Notes under the pieces: model-generated | Databases searched by the model: none | The model's input: the letters and a program-made list of their open reading frames with translations, nothing else | What the model was told of the DNA's origin: nothing | From: Methanolobus bombayensis | GTDB lineage: Archaea > Halobacteriota > Methanosarcinia > Methanosarcinales > Methanosarcinaceae | Assembly: GCF_017873415.1 (NCBI RefSeq) | Contig: NZ_JAGGKD010000007.1 | Location: 62,001 to 126,000 of the forward strand | Direction of reading: 5' to 3' | DNA length: 64,000 bases | Shown: piece after piece, positions 19,065 to 27,364 of the stretch | How positions within the stretch are numbered: position 1 is the first letter of the stretch | How the letters are laid out: the number at the start of each line of letters is the position of its first letter | Made by a program: the position numbers and the translations under genes

Positions 19065-20315
19065 TTATTCAAGCAGCGGAACGGTGAGGCTACCCTGTGG
19101 TAAAATAACAGCATATGGTTCCTTTCCCTGTTCTTTCACCTTTTCAACAGCCCTGTTGAATGTTTCCTGGATATCCATATGTGGCTGCAGTTTTGCCATT
19201 TTAATGGTATCATCATGCAGGTCAGAGATTGCCCACATTTCAGCAAAGACTCCAATCTGTGCCATCTTGGCTGCTTTGTGATATCCGAGCTTGTATCCTT
19301 CATCTATCTTACACATGACCTCATCACATGTGTTTGCAGAACAGAGCAGGTTCAGGAATGTATCATCTCCCACACCGTCCCTGCATTTTGATACAAGTAT
19401 GATGACTCCGCCATCTTCCAGTGCAAGCTTGCCGTTTTCAAGTGCTTTCTGTGACTGGTAGAGGTCGATGTCCATAGGATAAGGTGCTGCGGTGAGTACA
19501 ATATTGCCCTTACGGCTGCAATTTGAACAGAATACCTCTTTTGCTCTCTCAACTGCAATATCGAATGATTTGAAAAGGTCACCAGCAACAGTTGCATAGA
19601 GTCCGTGGTCTGCTGTGAGGACAGTCTGAATTGAGAACACGTTCAAATCTTTCAGTACTTTCATTGCATCGTCCATGTCTTCTGCAACAGGATTACCTTT
19701 GATCGCAAGTGGCTGTGCAGCTTCGGAGAGTGCATGTTTGTGATTCATCTCGATGGTCTTATAGGAAGCGACACCCGGCAGGAATGCCTTTCTTCCACCA
19801 GTATAGCCTGCAAAATAGTGAGGTTCAACGCTTCCGATTACGATGATATTCTTGCTTTCATTCACCATCCTGTTGAGATACATCTCGGTTCCGTTACTGG
19901 ATACACCAAGATATTCCATGTCCTCGTCCTTGCGTGCATCATGGACGAATATGTTCTCTTTGAATTCATCATACATCTCACCAAAGATGTATCTGTATTC
20001 ATCCTCTGTTGGTCCTCTGTGAGCACCTGTAGCAACCATGAATCTTACGTCACCATGCTCCTTGAGCATATCACGCATTTTCAGGAGGATCTTTGCAGTA
20101 GGCGTTGGTCTTGTGGCATCATTTACAAGAATTAATATCTTCTCGCTGTTTTTCATGAATTCCTCAAGGGATTCCATTCCTACAGGATTATTCAGCGCTT
20201 CATCTATTACTTCAGATTCAGCACCAACTTCAACAAAATTAGGTGAAACGACCTCATGGGGTATTTCCACTTCAAGGTCTACGAATTCTTTTCCATAAGG
20301 TATCGGTATTTTAAT
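19065..20315 (-). CDS. LarA-family protein (nickel-dependent lactate racemase homologue)
   Basis: A 416-residue LarA-family protein. LarA carries a covalently bound nickel-pincer cofactor and racemises 2-hydroxy acids. Family segments visible are VNDATRPTPTAKIL, VATGAHRGPTEDEY, SVEPHYFAGYTGGRKAFLPG (with the conserved HYFAGYTGGRK block) and the histidines of MNHKHAL. The natural N-terminus IKIPIPYGKEF matches the family but begins at an ATT codon at 20315, preceded five bases upstream by a strong GGAGGAG. No ATG, GTG or TTG lies between this codon and an upstream in-frame stop; the first ordinary start is a GTG at 20270, which would delete the conserved PYGK segment. The true substrate is uncertain. 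Confidence 0.85.
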   Translation of the reverse strand: MKIPIPYGKEFVDLEVEIPHEVVSPNFVEVGAESEVIDEALNNPVGMESLEEFMKNSEKILILVNDATRPTPTAKILLKMRDMLKEHGDVRFMVATGAHRGPTEDEYRYIFGEMYDEFKENIFVHDARKDEDMEYLGVSSNGTEMYLNRMVNESKNIIVIGSVEPHYFAGYTGGRKAFLPGVASYKTIEMNHKHALSEAAQPLAIKGNPVAEDMDDAMKVLKDLNVFSIQTVLTADHGLYATVAGDLFKSFDIAVERAKEVFCSNCSRKGNIVLTAAPYPMDIDLYQSQKALENGKLALEDGGVIILVSKCRDGVGDDTFLNLLCSANTCDEVMCKIDEGYKLGYHKAAKMAQIGVFAEMWAISDLHDDTIKMAKLQPHMDIQETFNRAVEKVKEQGKEPYAVILPQGSLTVPLLE

Positions 20316-20453
20316 AAAAACTCCTCCGAATAAGGTCTATAACCGGATAGTTCATAATAGGAAAGCTTTATTTATAGCATTCTCTCCAGATAGAAAGGAT
20401 ATCATAACTTCAAAGGAATTACAATTACACCCAGCATAATAACAGGTGACAAA

Positions 20454-21080
20454 TTGCTAGAAACCACGCAACTATTCTACTTCATCGCAGCTTCGGTAGC
20501 TCTTACACTCCTGCCTGGTCCTGATATTCTCTTCGTGCTCACCCAGAGCATATCTCAGGGAAAAACTGCAGGCATGGCAATAGCTACAGGTCTTTGCACC
20601 GGTCTGCTGTTCCACACAACTGCGGCAGCACTTGGAATATCTGCAATATTGTACAGTTCTGCTGTGGCGTTCTCTCTCCTTAAATATGCAGGAGCAATTT
20701 ATCTTCTTTATCTTGCCTACAAGGCAATCCGTGAAGAAGGTAGTCTGACATCACTTGAATCTGTAAGAGAAAAGAACCTGTCACTACTTTATAGAAGAGG
20801 TATTTTCATGAATATCCTTAATCCCAAGGTATCCCTGTTCTTCCTTGCATTCCTGCCACAGTTCATAAATGCAGATTCTGGCAGCATTCCTCTGCAAATG
20901 ATATTCCTGGGTGCAGTGTTCTTTGCACAGGCAATAGTGGTCTTTTTCATAGTATCATTCTTTGCCGGAATGATAGGAACCAAGATTATGGAAAAGCCGG
21001 GTTTGGGTAAAAAGATCAACTGGGCGAAGGCTGGTATTTATTCTGTGATTGGGATTGAGCTTGCATTAGCACATCAGTGA
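20454..21080 (+). CDS. LysE/RhtB-family amino-acid exporter
   Basis: A 208-residue membrane protein of the LysE/RhtB family, which exports amino acids such as lysine, threonine or homoserine lactone. The diagnostic N-terminal block LTLLPGPDILFVLTQSISQG, and MNILNPKVSLFFLAFLPQF in the middle, are conserved; about six hydrophobic helices are present. The start is TTG at 20454 after AGGTGAC. It is divergent from larA across 138 bp. Substrate cannot be deduced. Confidence 0.9.
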   Translation: MLETTQLFYFIAASVALTLLPGPDILFVLTQSISQGKTAGMAIATGLCTGLLFHTTAAALGISAILYSSAVAFSLLKYAGAIYLLYLAYKAIREEGSLTSLESVREKNLSLLYRRGIFMNILNPKVSLFFLAFLPQFINADSGSIPLQMIFLGAVFFAQAIVVFFIVSFFAGMIGTKIMEKPGLGKKINWAKAGIYSVIGIELALAHQ

Positions 21081-21189
21081 GTATAGTTCTAACAGAACAA
21101 TTTCTATTTTCTCTCTGTTTTTATCTCTCACCGCTTCATAAATAGTTATATAATAACAGTCAAATCATTTCTATATTGGAAGCTGGTCA

Positions 21190-22362
21190 ATGTTTGAACT
21201 AAGAATTGCTCTGAGGCACATAAGTGCACGAAAGCGACTCACATTCTTTGCGGTATTTGCGGTAGCTTTGGCCATAGCGGTTATTGTAGTTCTCATGTCA
21301 ATGATGAGCGGGTTTACTGAGGAATTGATTGATTCCACAGTTGAGAACTCACCTCACATTGTGATCACTTCTTTAGATGACCAGGAAGATTATGTCCATT
21401 TTTACAATTATCATTCGCAGCAGATTGCTGCAATGGATGGTGTGGAAGCAGTTTCTCCTGTTTTTGTAGGGCAGGCAGCTATTAGTCACAAGGATAATGC
21501 TGAAGGTATCAATCTTAATGGAATTGATCCGGTTTCAGAAGATGAGGTGATGCACATCTCAGATGACATTGTATCAGGTGACCTTTTTTCTCTCAGCAGA
21601 AGCAACAACGGAATTATAATCGGTGACAAGCTTGCTGAGGATCTGGAAGTTGTCATGGACGATAAGGTTGATATTGTGATGCCCGGCTTTGGAACCAGGT
21701 CATTCAAGATTATGGGTATATTTGATACCGGAACATCCAGTGATGAAAGTATTGCATACGTCCGGTTTGATTCTGCTCTTGATTTCTTCCAGGAGAATGG
21801 AGTTGCAAGCAAGATTAACGTAAGGGTTACCGATCCATTCCAGGCAGATGTCATCGCAGCTTCAATAGGAGGTCAGGACACAGGACTTGATGCAGTAAGC
21901 TGGATAGAAGCCAACAGCGAGATACTTGGTCTAATCAACACTCAGGTTGTTATTGTCTGGCTCTACTATGGACTTATTTACATGATAGCAGGTTTTGGAA
22001 TTGCAAACACACTTTTTACAGTTGTCATGGACAAGAAAAAAGAGATAGGAATGCTCATGGCAATGGGTGCGTCAAAGAGGAACATCACCGTAATATTCCT
22101 GCTGGAATCTCTGATGCTCGGCACAATGGGTGTACTTCTTGGATGTGTGCTTGGTTATTTTGCCTCAATTGGACTGGCATCATATCAGATAGATCTGCCG
22201 CAGGAAATGTATTTTGGGCTAACGACACTTCCACTGAAGACCGATCCTATGAATTATTTTTACGCAATTGTTTTTTCTTTCTTCATCAACATAGTTGCAG
22301 GTGTCTATCCTGCAAGAAAGGCTGCTGCGCTTGATCCTGTAGAAGCAATTGAAAGTGAATGA
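21190..22362 (+). CDS. LolC/E- or FtsX-type ABC permease
   Basis: A 390-residue permease with the MacB/LolE topology: an N-terminal amphipathic segment and TM1 (about 20-40), a large extracellular domain (about 45-260) and three C-terminal helices, with the FtsX core VMDKKKEIGMLMAMGASKRN coupling segment and the terminal YPARKAAALDPVEAIE. The N-terminus (RIALRHISARKRLTFFAV) is of LolC/E type and is shared with the permease at 23.0 kb. No ATPase gene is adjacent; the LolD-like protein at 15.9 kb is a plausible partner. A Shine-Dalgarno-like GGAAG precedes the ATG. Confidence 0.88.
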   Translation: MFELRIALRHISARKRLTFFAVFAVALAIAVIVVLMSMMSGFTEELIDSTVENSPHIVITSLDDQEDYVHFYNYHSQQIAAMDGVEAVSPVFVGQAAISHKDNAEGINLNGIDPVSEDEVMHISDDIVSGDLFSLSRSNNGIIIGDKLAEDLEVVMDDKVDIVMPGFGTRSFKIMGIFDTGTSSDESIAYVRFDSALDFFQENGVASKINVRVTDPFQADVIAASIGGQDTGLDAVSWIEANSEILGLINTQVVIVWLYYGLIYMIAGFGIANTLFTVVMDKKKEIGMLMAMGASKRNITVIFLLESLMLGTMGVLLGCVLGYFASIGLASYQIDLPQEMYFGLTTLPLKTDPMNYFYAIVFSFFINIVAGVYPARKAAALDPVEAIESE

Positions 22363-22442
22363 GTGTTGTTCAGAATAAATTATTATCTACTCTGGATATG
22401 TATTCTTTCTAATTTAAACACGGGAGTTTGTTCGCATATATA

Positions 22443-22457
22443 CGAAAGGTTTATATT
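22443..22457 (+). promoter_or_regulatory. Strong BRE/TATA promoter before a candidate small RNA
   Basis: CGAAAGGTTTATATT is close to the ideal archaeal BRE plus TATA found before stable-RNA genes. The predicted start, about 25 bp downstream of the TATA centre, falls at about 22478, exactly where a 10-bp inverted-repeat arm begins. Confidence 0.65.
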
Positions 22458-22477
22458 CTAATAAGTCGTTTGTAAGT

Positions 22478-22578
22478 TTGCGAACGGGTCTATTACTTAG
22501 TACCTCTCCAACCACTCCAATGTCACCATACCTGTGCATTCAACCCCCTTTGCCCGTTCGCATCCCCTATGTTTTTTT
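22478..22578 (+). ncRNA. Candidate small RNA closed by a 10-bp terminal stem
   Basis: A TGCGAACGGG arm at 22479-22488 and its perfect complement CCCGTTCGCA at 22553-22562 would pair across a 64-nt loop, and the right arm is followed by a run of seven T (22572-22578) that could terminate transcription. The loop contains only five G in 64 nt and carries several C-rich patches (CCTCTCC, CCACTCC, TCACCAT) able to pair with Shine-Dalgarno sequences. With the strong promoter just upstream this looks like a stable RNA of about 100 nt. The alternative is a structured leader of the pyrophosphatase-like gene at 22602. I recognise no known RNA family. Confidence 0.45.
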
Positions 22579-22601
22579 ATGATACGAATTAATTAGCTAT
22601 C

Positions 22602-23024
22602 ATGAAAGTTGTTATCGAGACACCAAAATACAGTTTTTTCAAATACAATAAACAAGGTTCTTGTTTTGTCAAAGAGTTCCTGTCTCCGATACCAACGATA
22701 TTCAATTATGGTTTTATCAAAGGGAGCCTTGCAGATGACGGAATGGAAAAAGATGTAGTTGTCATAGGTCCCCGTGTGCCACAGGGCACTGTTCTGGATA
22801 TTGATGAGTTCCACGGTGTTGTAAAGTTCGTTGATGACTCTCTGGAAGACAATAAACAAATACTCTGTATGGGTGGTTTCTACTCAAAGCCCATCTTCTA
22901 TTTTTATTTCCATCTTTATGCAACATTCAAGATCTTATACTACCTGATTCTAAAAAGAAAAATTTCAAATTGCAGGTTTAATGGTATAGAGTGGCACAGG
23001 CAAAATAATACCAGTTCTTTCTAA
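22602..23024 (+). CDS. Divergent inorganic-pyrophosphatase-like protein
   Basis: A 140-residue protein, short for family I pyrophosphatase (about 170), yet the core is recognisable: ETPKYSFFKY, then NYGFIKGSLADDGMEKDVVV, VPQGTVLDI and KFVDDSLEDNKQI. In the E. coli enzyme the metal-binding set includes three aspartates in DGDPLD; here the segment is DGMEKD, so the middle aspartate is methionine, with a glutamate next to it. The later aspartate pair (DDSLED) is kept. The C-terminus is hydrophobic and aromatic (FYFYFHLYATFKILYYLI) where the enzyme has a terminal helix. It may be a divergent enzyme or a non-catalytic relative. No ribosome site is seen; it converges with the permease at 23.0 kb. 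Confidence 0.65.
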   Translation: MKVVIETPKYSFFKYNKQGSCFVKEFLSPIPTIFNYGFIKGSLADDGMEKDVVVIGPRVPQGTVLDIDEFHGVVKFVDDSLEDNKQILCMGGFYSKPIFYFYFHLYATFKILYYLILKRKISNCRFNGIEWHRQNNTSSF

Positions 23025-23046
23025 AAACAAAATCCTGAAATTCAAT

Positions 23047-24204
23047 TCAATGAGTAGATATGGCTTCCACCGGGTCAAGATTTGCTGCTCTCTGTGCAGG
23101 GTAAAGTCCTGCCAGCAGGTTCAATAAAAAGACAATTGTTATTATTGTCAACACATCCCCTATTCTGACAACTACGGGAATTGTATCAATTCCATAAGCA
23201 CCTTCAGGAAGCGGATAACTGCCAATTGAAAGTGCCAGTGCAACACCGGCCGCAGTTCCAAAAACAGCTCCGGCAAAGCCCAGTATTCCGCTCTCGATCA
23301 GAAAGATAGTTCTGATACTTGACTTGCTGGCGCCCATAGCCAGCAATATGCCGATCTCTTTCACTTTTCCCATGACGACCATATTTAGTGTACTTACTAC
23401 TCCAAAGGATGCAATAAGAAGAATGAATCCCAGTGTAACATTGTTGGAAACGGTCTCAATGGCAATAGTTCTCAGAATCTCAGGGTTGTTGTCAGTCCAG
23501 CCTGCAGCATTGTAACCATAGTCTTCGATAAGCTGTGCTATCTCTCTGTCCCGGTTAAAATCTGCCAGTCTCAGGGATATTCCATTGATTACGTCTTCTG
23601 TATCATAGAAATCCTGTGCAGTCTTCAGTGAGGTATATGCCAGGCTGCTATCCAGTTCGGTTCCTGTGTCATAGATAGCGATAACTTTGAGTGAAACCGG
23701 ATTTGCATTGGGAAACGAAACTTCTACATTGTCTCCGATATCAAGCTCCATGTCCTCTGCAAATTTGTCTCCTATAATGATGCTTTTATCAGAATAGGTC
23801 AATTCATCATAGTTACCTTTGATGATATCATCTTTTGTATGCGACACAGCATCTTCCCGGGATGCTATTATTCCTTTGATTGCAGCGTTTTTAGTATTGT
23901 CCTTGAATTTAAAAGAAGCCTCGCCTGTAAGATAAGGGGAGGATGCAACAACTCCATCTACGTTATTGATCTTGTCAACGATGTTCTTGTAGAGATGAAC
24001 GTAATCTTCATCGTCCTGTGGGGAGACCACAACATGTGGCAGGTTTTCTATGGTCTTACTGTAAAGTTCCTGGGTGAATCCTGCCATGAATGACTGTGAT
24101 ACCATCAGGATCATGACTGCAATCCCTATAGCAGCAACCGATAGAATTGTCTGTCTTTTTCTTGCTTTTATATGCCGAAGTGCGATCAACAATTCATAAC
24201 GCAT
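23047..24204 (-). CDS. LolC/E- or FtsX-type ABC permease
   Basis: A 385-residue paralogue of the permease at 21.2 kb, with the same N-terminal type (LLIALRHIKARKRQTILSV), a first helix, a large extracellular domain containing the paired segments FAEDMELDIGDNVEVSFPNA and DSSLAYTSLKTAQDFYD, three C-terminal helices with VMGKVKEIGILLAMGASKSS and a closing YPAQRAANLDPVEAIS. It starts 12 bp after the stop of the exported protein gene at 24.2 kb on the same strand, so it is probably the last gene of module A. ATPase partner could be the module A protein at 26.6 kb or the LolD-like one at 15.9 kb. Confidence 0.88.
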   Translation of the reverse strand: MRYELLIALRHIKARKRQTILSVAAIGIAVMILMVSQSFMAGFTQELYSKTIENLPHVVVSPQDDEDYVHLYKNIVDKINNVDGVVASSPYLTGEASFKFKDNTKNAAIKGIIASREDAVSHTKDDIIKGNYDELTYSDKSIIIGDKFAEDMELDIGDNVEVSFPNANPVSLKVIAIYDTGTELDSSLAYTSLKTAQDFYDTEDVINGISLRLADFNRDREIAQLIEDYGYNAAGWTDNNPEILRTIAIETVSNNVTLGFILLIASFGVVSTLNMVVMGKVKEIGILLAMGASKSSIRTIFLIESGILGFAGAVFGTAAGVALALSIGSYPLPEGAYGIDTIPVVVRIGDVLTIITIVFLLNLLAGLYPAQRAANLDPVEAISTH

Positions 24205-24216
24205 TATTCACACCTT

Positions 24217-25329
24217 TCAGTGTTGTTTCTGCCTTGTAACTATTGCTGCAATCACAGTGAACACTATAGCAAAAACATATGTAAAACCGGGGGATTGTTC
24301 TGTTTCCTGATTATTGCCTGTACTTGTCTGGTTTACAGGTTGCTCATAATCTGACTCGATTATCTTTTCCTCTACATCCAGAATGTCACCATCATTGCCA
24401 ATGACTTCAATGAGAAGCTCATACTCTCCGGTTTTAAGACGCTCATCCCATATTGTTTCCACTGTTTCATCATCTCCATTCAGGATCACTGGTGACTTTT
24501 CAACAACTGATATGAGTTCATTGCTGTCAGTTCCATCAACCTGTGATAAGGTAAATCTTACTGAACCTTTGAATGGAACCTGTGAGATACCGTCGATGGT
24601 GGCACTCGCTCCAATATCATCTTCGTAAGTATCACTGATAAAAACATCATCCTTAGCAGTGAAATCTTCTGTCAGTGCTATATAACTTACAGAAGGAGAG
24701 TACAACTTGACCTTAACTCTGGCGCTGTAATCTTTGTTATTCTCAAGCAAAATATTCCAGTCTTCGGTCACTTCCAGAGGCACTGTAGTTACAGAGACCT
24801 TCTTCTCGGAGCCGGAATATATCAAATCTGAATCATCCATAAGCATGTATTCAATATCTACAAGAACTGCCTCTACCGGAGTGATCATCACACTGAATCC
24901 CTGCGAGTTTGGTACAAGATCATCAACTGTGATCCTTGGAATTGTCTGCCTTCCGTTAACAAAATTATATGTTTTCTCTGATATTGTGCATCCATCTTTT
25001 GATATGGTGCTGGTCACCGTATATTTTCCATCGCTCTTGTCATCAGTATTCCATCTGAATGCTTTTGTAACATCAGAATCCGATGTTATACTGTCTATGG
25101 TAAAACTCCTGCTGTCAAGAACAGTACCCAAATGCTCCAGAACCACATAAAGCTCCAGATCATTGGCGCTTTCAGAACTGTGAAGTGTAATGTCGCAGGT
25201 TTCCAGATCAGAGTAAATATTTGTTACAGTTATGACATATTCATCTGATGGGCAATCAAGTGCAAAAGAAGATATTGCCATGGAAATTACCATTAAGGTG
25301 GCAATCAGGTACAAAAAGATAGATCTCAT
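24217..25329 (-). CDS. Exported protein with a PGF-CTERM-like sorting signal
   Basis: A 370-residue secreted protein. It has a signal peptide (MRSIFLYLIATLMVISMAIS, cleavage near residue 24), a long beta-rich extracellular part with at least three immunoglobulin-like segments, and a C-terminus of the PGF-CTERM form: a polar linker, SPGF, a hydrophobic stretch (TYVFAIVFTVIAAIV) and a basic end (TRQKQH). In archaea such tails are processed by archaeosortase A and replaced by a lipid anchor. It lies between two permease genes in module A, 65 bp after the MacB-like gene, so it may be a surface partner of these transporters. No specific function is recognised. Confidence 0.75.
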   Translation of the reverse strand: MRSIFLYLIATLMVISMAISSFALDCPSDEYVITVTNIYSDLETCDITLHSSESANDLELYVVLEHLGTVLDSRSFTIDSITSDSDVTKAFRWNTDDKSDGKYTVTSTISKDGCTISEKTYNFVNGRQTIPRITVDDLVPNSQGFSVMITPVEAVLVDIEYMLMDDSDLIYSGSEKKVSVTTVPLEVTEDWNILLENNKDYSARVKVKLYSPSVSYIALTEDFTAKDDVFISDTYEDDIGASATIDGISQVPFKGSVRFTLSQVDGTDSNELISVVEKSPVILNGDDETVETIWDERLKTGEYELLIEVIGNDGDILDVEEKIIESDYEQPVNQTSTGNNQETEQSPGFTYVFAIVFTVIAAIVTRQKQH

Positions 25330-25394
25330 ATCACGGCTCCTGTGTTAAAATAAGTTCTTTTTGATACTATTTATATCATCTGTCATTTATGGAT

Positions 25395-26582
25395 TTATTC
25401 ATATCTCAGTGCATCCAGCGGTTTCATTCTTGAAGCCTTCCATGCAGGATACATGCCTCCAACAAGGCTTGTGGCAATTCCGAAGAAAAAGCCTTCTGTA
25501 ACGTAGAACATGCTTGAAAGTGTGAACAGGTATGATGTGTTCTTCACCAGCAGTTCCATTACAAGATAGCTGCCACTAATTGTGATTACCGCACCTGCGG
25601 TACTGGCGACAACTCCAAGGAACAGTGCTTCAAGCAGGAACATCTTAAGAATGTCCTTCCTCGAAGCTCCCACAGCTTTCATGATACCTATCTCTTTTGT
25701 ACGTTCCATTGTGGACATCAGCATCACATTCAGTATGCTCACGCCTGCAACAAGCAGTGATATGGAGCCAATTCCCATGAGGAAAAGTGATATTGAACTG
25801 AAAACATCGTCAAGGCTATCAGTGATCATATTCGTGGCGAATACCGTGACAAGTTCATCCTTTTTGTTGATGCGTTCCTCTATCTCATCAGATACAGCAT
25901 CTATCTCATCAATATCCCTTACTATGATTATTGCCTGATCATAACCTTCATCTTCGTCCGGGTAAAGCTTTTCATACATTTCAGAGGATGTGAAAACACC
26001 AGTATCAGTGCTGATATCAAAACCCATTCCTCTTTCTTTCAGGATTCCCACTACTCTTAGTTTTGTATCATCTATCTCTATCTTCTGTCCCAGGGTGAGT
26101 TCCATGTTGTCGGCAACGCTGTATCCTACAACACAATCTGTTGATCCGGGTTTGAAAAAGCGACCATCCTCAAGTTCCACAAGTTTCTCCAGATCCTCTT
26201 TTTCAATATCATAGACTGAAACGTACATCTGGTATTCAGTTCCGCCATCTCTGTATTCTATTGCTTCACCACTAGCAGAAACTGGTATTATACTCTCTAC
26301 ATTGCTCACTTTTCTAATCTGGTCTATCTGTCTGTCTGTGATGTAATCCTCACCTGGTGCAGGTGAGACTATGAGTTTGTCCCCTATATCTGCAAAAGAT
26401 TCAGTTACAGAAAGCTTCAGACTGTTACCAAGTATTCCCATTGAGGATATTGCAATAACTCCAATGATTATTCCAATAGCTGCAAGTACAGTACGTACGG
26501 ACTGGCGCTTCAGATTTCTTTTTGCCAGTTCAGCGTACATATTGTTACTTAGCATTGCAGAGAGTCTTTTTGTAACCTTCAT
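25395..26582 (-). CDS. MacB-type ABC permease (module A)
   Basis: A 395-residue permease with MacB topology. The N-terminal cytosolic helix and TM1 read LAKRNLKRQSVRTVLAAIGI and IGVIAISSMGI; an extracellular domain covers about 55-270; the C-terminal FtsX core includes MSTMERTKEIGIMKAVGASR, KDILKMFLLEALFLG and the terminal YPAWKASRMKPLDALRYE. Its ATG overlaps the ATPase stop by 4 nt (ATGA), so the two are translationally coupled. MacB permeases do not move substrate through the membrane but transmit ATPase motion to an outside domain. Substrate unknown. Confidence 0.92.
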   Translation of the reverse strand: MKVTKRLSAMLSNNMYAELAKRNLKRQSVRTVLAAIGIIIGVIAISSMGILGNSLKLSVTESFADIGDKLIVSPAPGEDYITDRQIDQIRKVSNVESIIPVSASGEAIEYRDGGTEYQMYVSVYDIEKEDLEKLVELEDGRFFKPGSTDCVVGYSVADNMELTLGQKIEIDDTKLRVVGILKERGMGFDISTDTGVFTSSEMYEKLYPDEDEGYDQAIIIVRDIDEIDAVSDEIEERINKKDELVTVFATNMITDSLDDVFSSISLFLMGIGSISLLVAGVSILNVMLMSTMERTKEIGIMKAVGASRKDILKMFLLEALFLGVVASTAGAVITISGSYLVMELLVKNTSYLFTLSSMFYVTEGFFFGIATSLVGGMYPAWKASRMKPLDALRYE

Positions 26583-27364
26583 CCTATTATCTCTCCGTCC
26601 TGTATTCTGATGGTAGTATGTGCGTACTCTTCCACTTTCGGGTCATGTGTGACAACAATGACAGTTGTACCGGCAGCATTCAGCTCCCTGAGCAATTCCA
26701 TGATATTGTGCCCGGTTTTCGTATCGAGGTTACCGGTAGGTTCATCGGCCAGCAATATTGGAGGATTGTTTGCCAGTGCTCTTGCAATTGCAACCCTCTG
26801 CTGCTGTCCGCCTGACATCTCATTTGGTTTATGGTCAGCATATTCAAGTGGAAGGTCTGCCTTTTTGAGCATTGCAAGAGCTTTTTTTCTTCTCTTTGCA
26901 GAAGACTCACCGTTGAATATCATGGGAATCTCCACATTTTCAAGTGCTGTAAGTGTAGGAATGAGGTTGAATTGCTGGAAAATAAATCCTATGTTATTTC
27001 TGCGGATTGCAGTGAGGCCATCGTCATCAAGTTTTGAAAGGTCTACATTGTTGACCTTCACCTTACCTGATGTGGGCAGATCAAGGCATCCTATCATGTT
27101 CAAAAGTGTACTCTTCCCGGAACCGGAAGATCCCATAATGGTTACAAAATCGCCTTTTTTTATTGCGAAACTGACACCATTCAGTGCATATATCTTGTTT
27201 TCGCCAAGAGTGTATATGCGTTTCACATTCTGTAATTGTACTATGGGATGTGTCTTAGATAATCTTTTTTTTACAGCTTTTCCGTATTTTGCAGATGTTG
27301 CTGTTTTTTTCTTCTTTATGGAACCAGGTGAAGATTTTGATTGCTGCATGTGAGCACCGCTCAT
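26579..27364 (-). CDS. MacB/LolD-type ABC ATPase (module A)
   Basis: A 261-residue ATPase with Walker A GSSGSGKST, Q-loop FIFQQFNLIPTLTALENVEI, signature MSGGQQQRVAIARAL, Walker B ILLADEPTGNLD and H-loop VTHDPKVEEYA. The first 40 residues form a lysine-rich extension (SIKKKKTATSAKYGKAVKKR) not present in the other ATPases of this window. The start overlaps the stop of the S-layer-like gene by 4 nt and its stop overlaps the permease start by 4 nt, which ties the three products to equal output. Confidence 0.94.
   Translation of the reverse strand: MSGAHMQQSKSSPGSIKKKKTATSAKYGKAVKKRLSKTHPIVQLQNVKRIYTLGENKIYALNGVSFAIKKGDFVTIMGSSGSGKSTLLNMIGCLDLPTSGKVKVNNVDLSKLDDDGLTAIRRNNIGFIFQQFNLIPTLTALENVEIPMIFNGESSAKRRKKALAMLKKADLPLEYADHKPNEMSGGQQQRVAIARALANNPPILLADEPTGNLDTKTGHNIMELLRELNAAGTTVIVVTHDPKVEEYAHTTIRIQDGEIIG

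Noticed and set aside
22479-22562. tRNA or tRNA-like gene
   Set aside because: The terminal stem looks like an acceptor stem, but no T arm (TTCGA-type loop), anticodon arm or D arm can be drawn in the G-poor loop.
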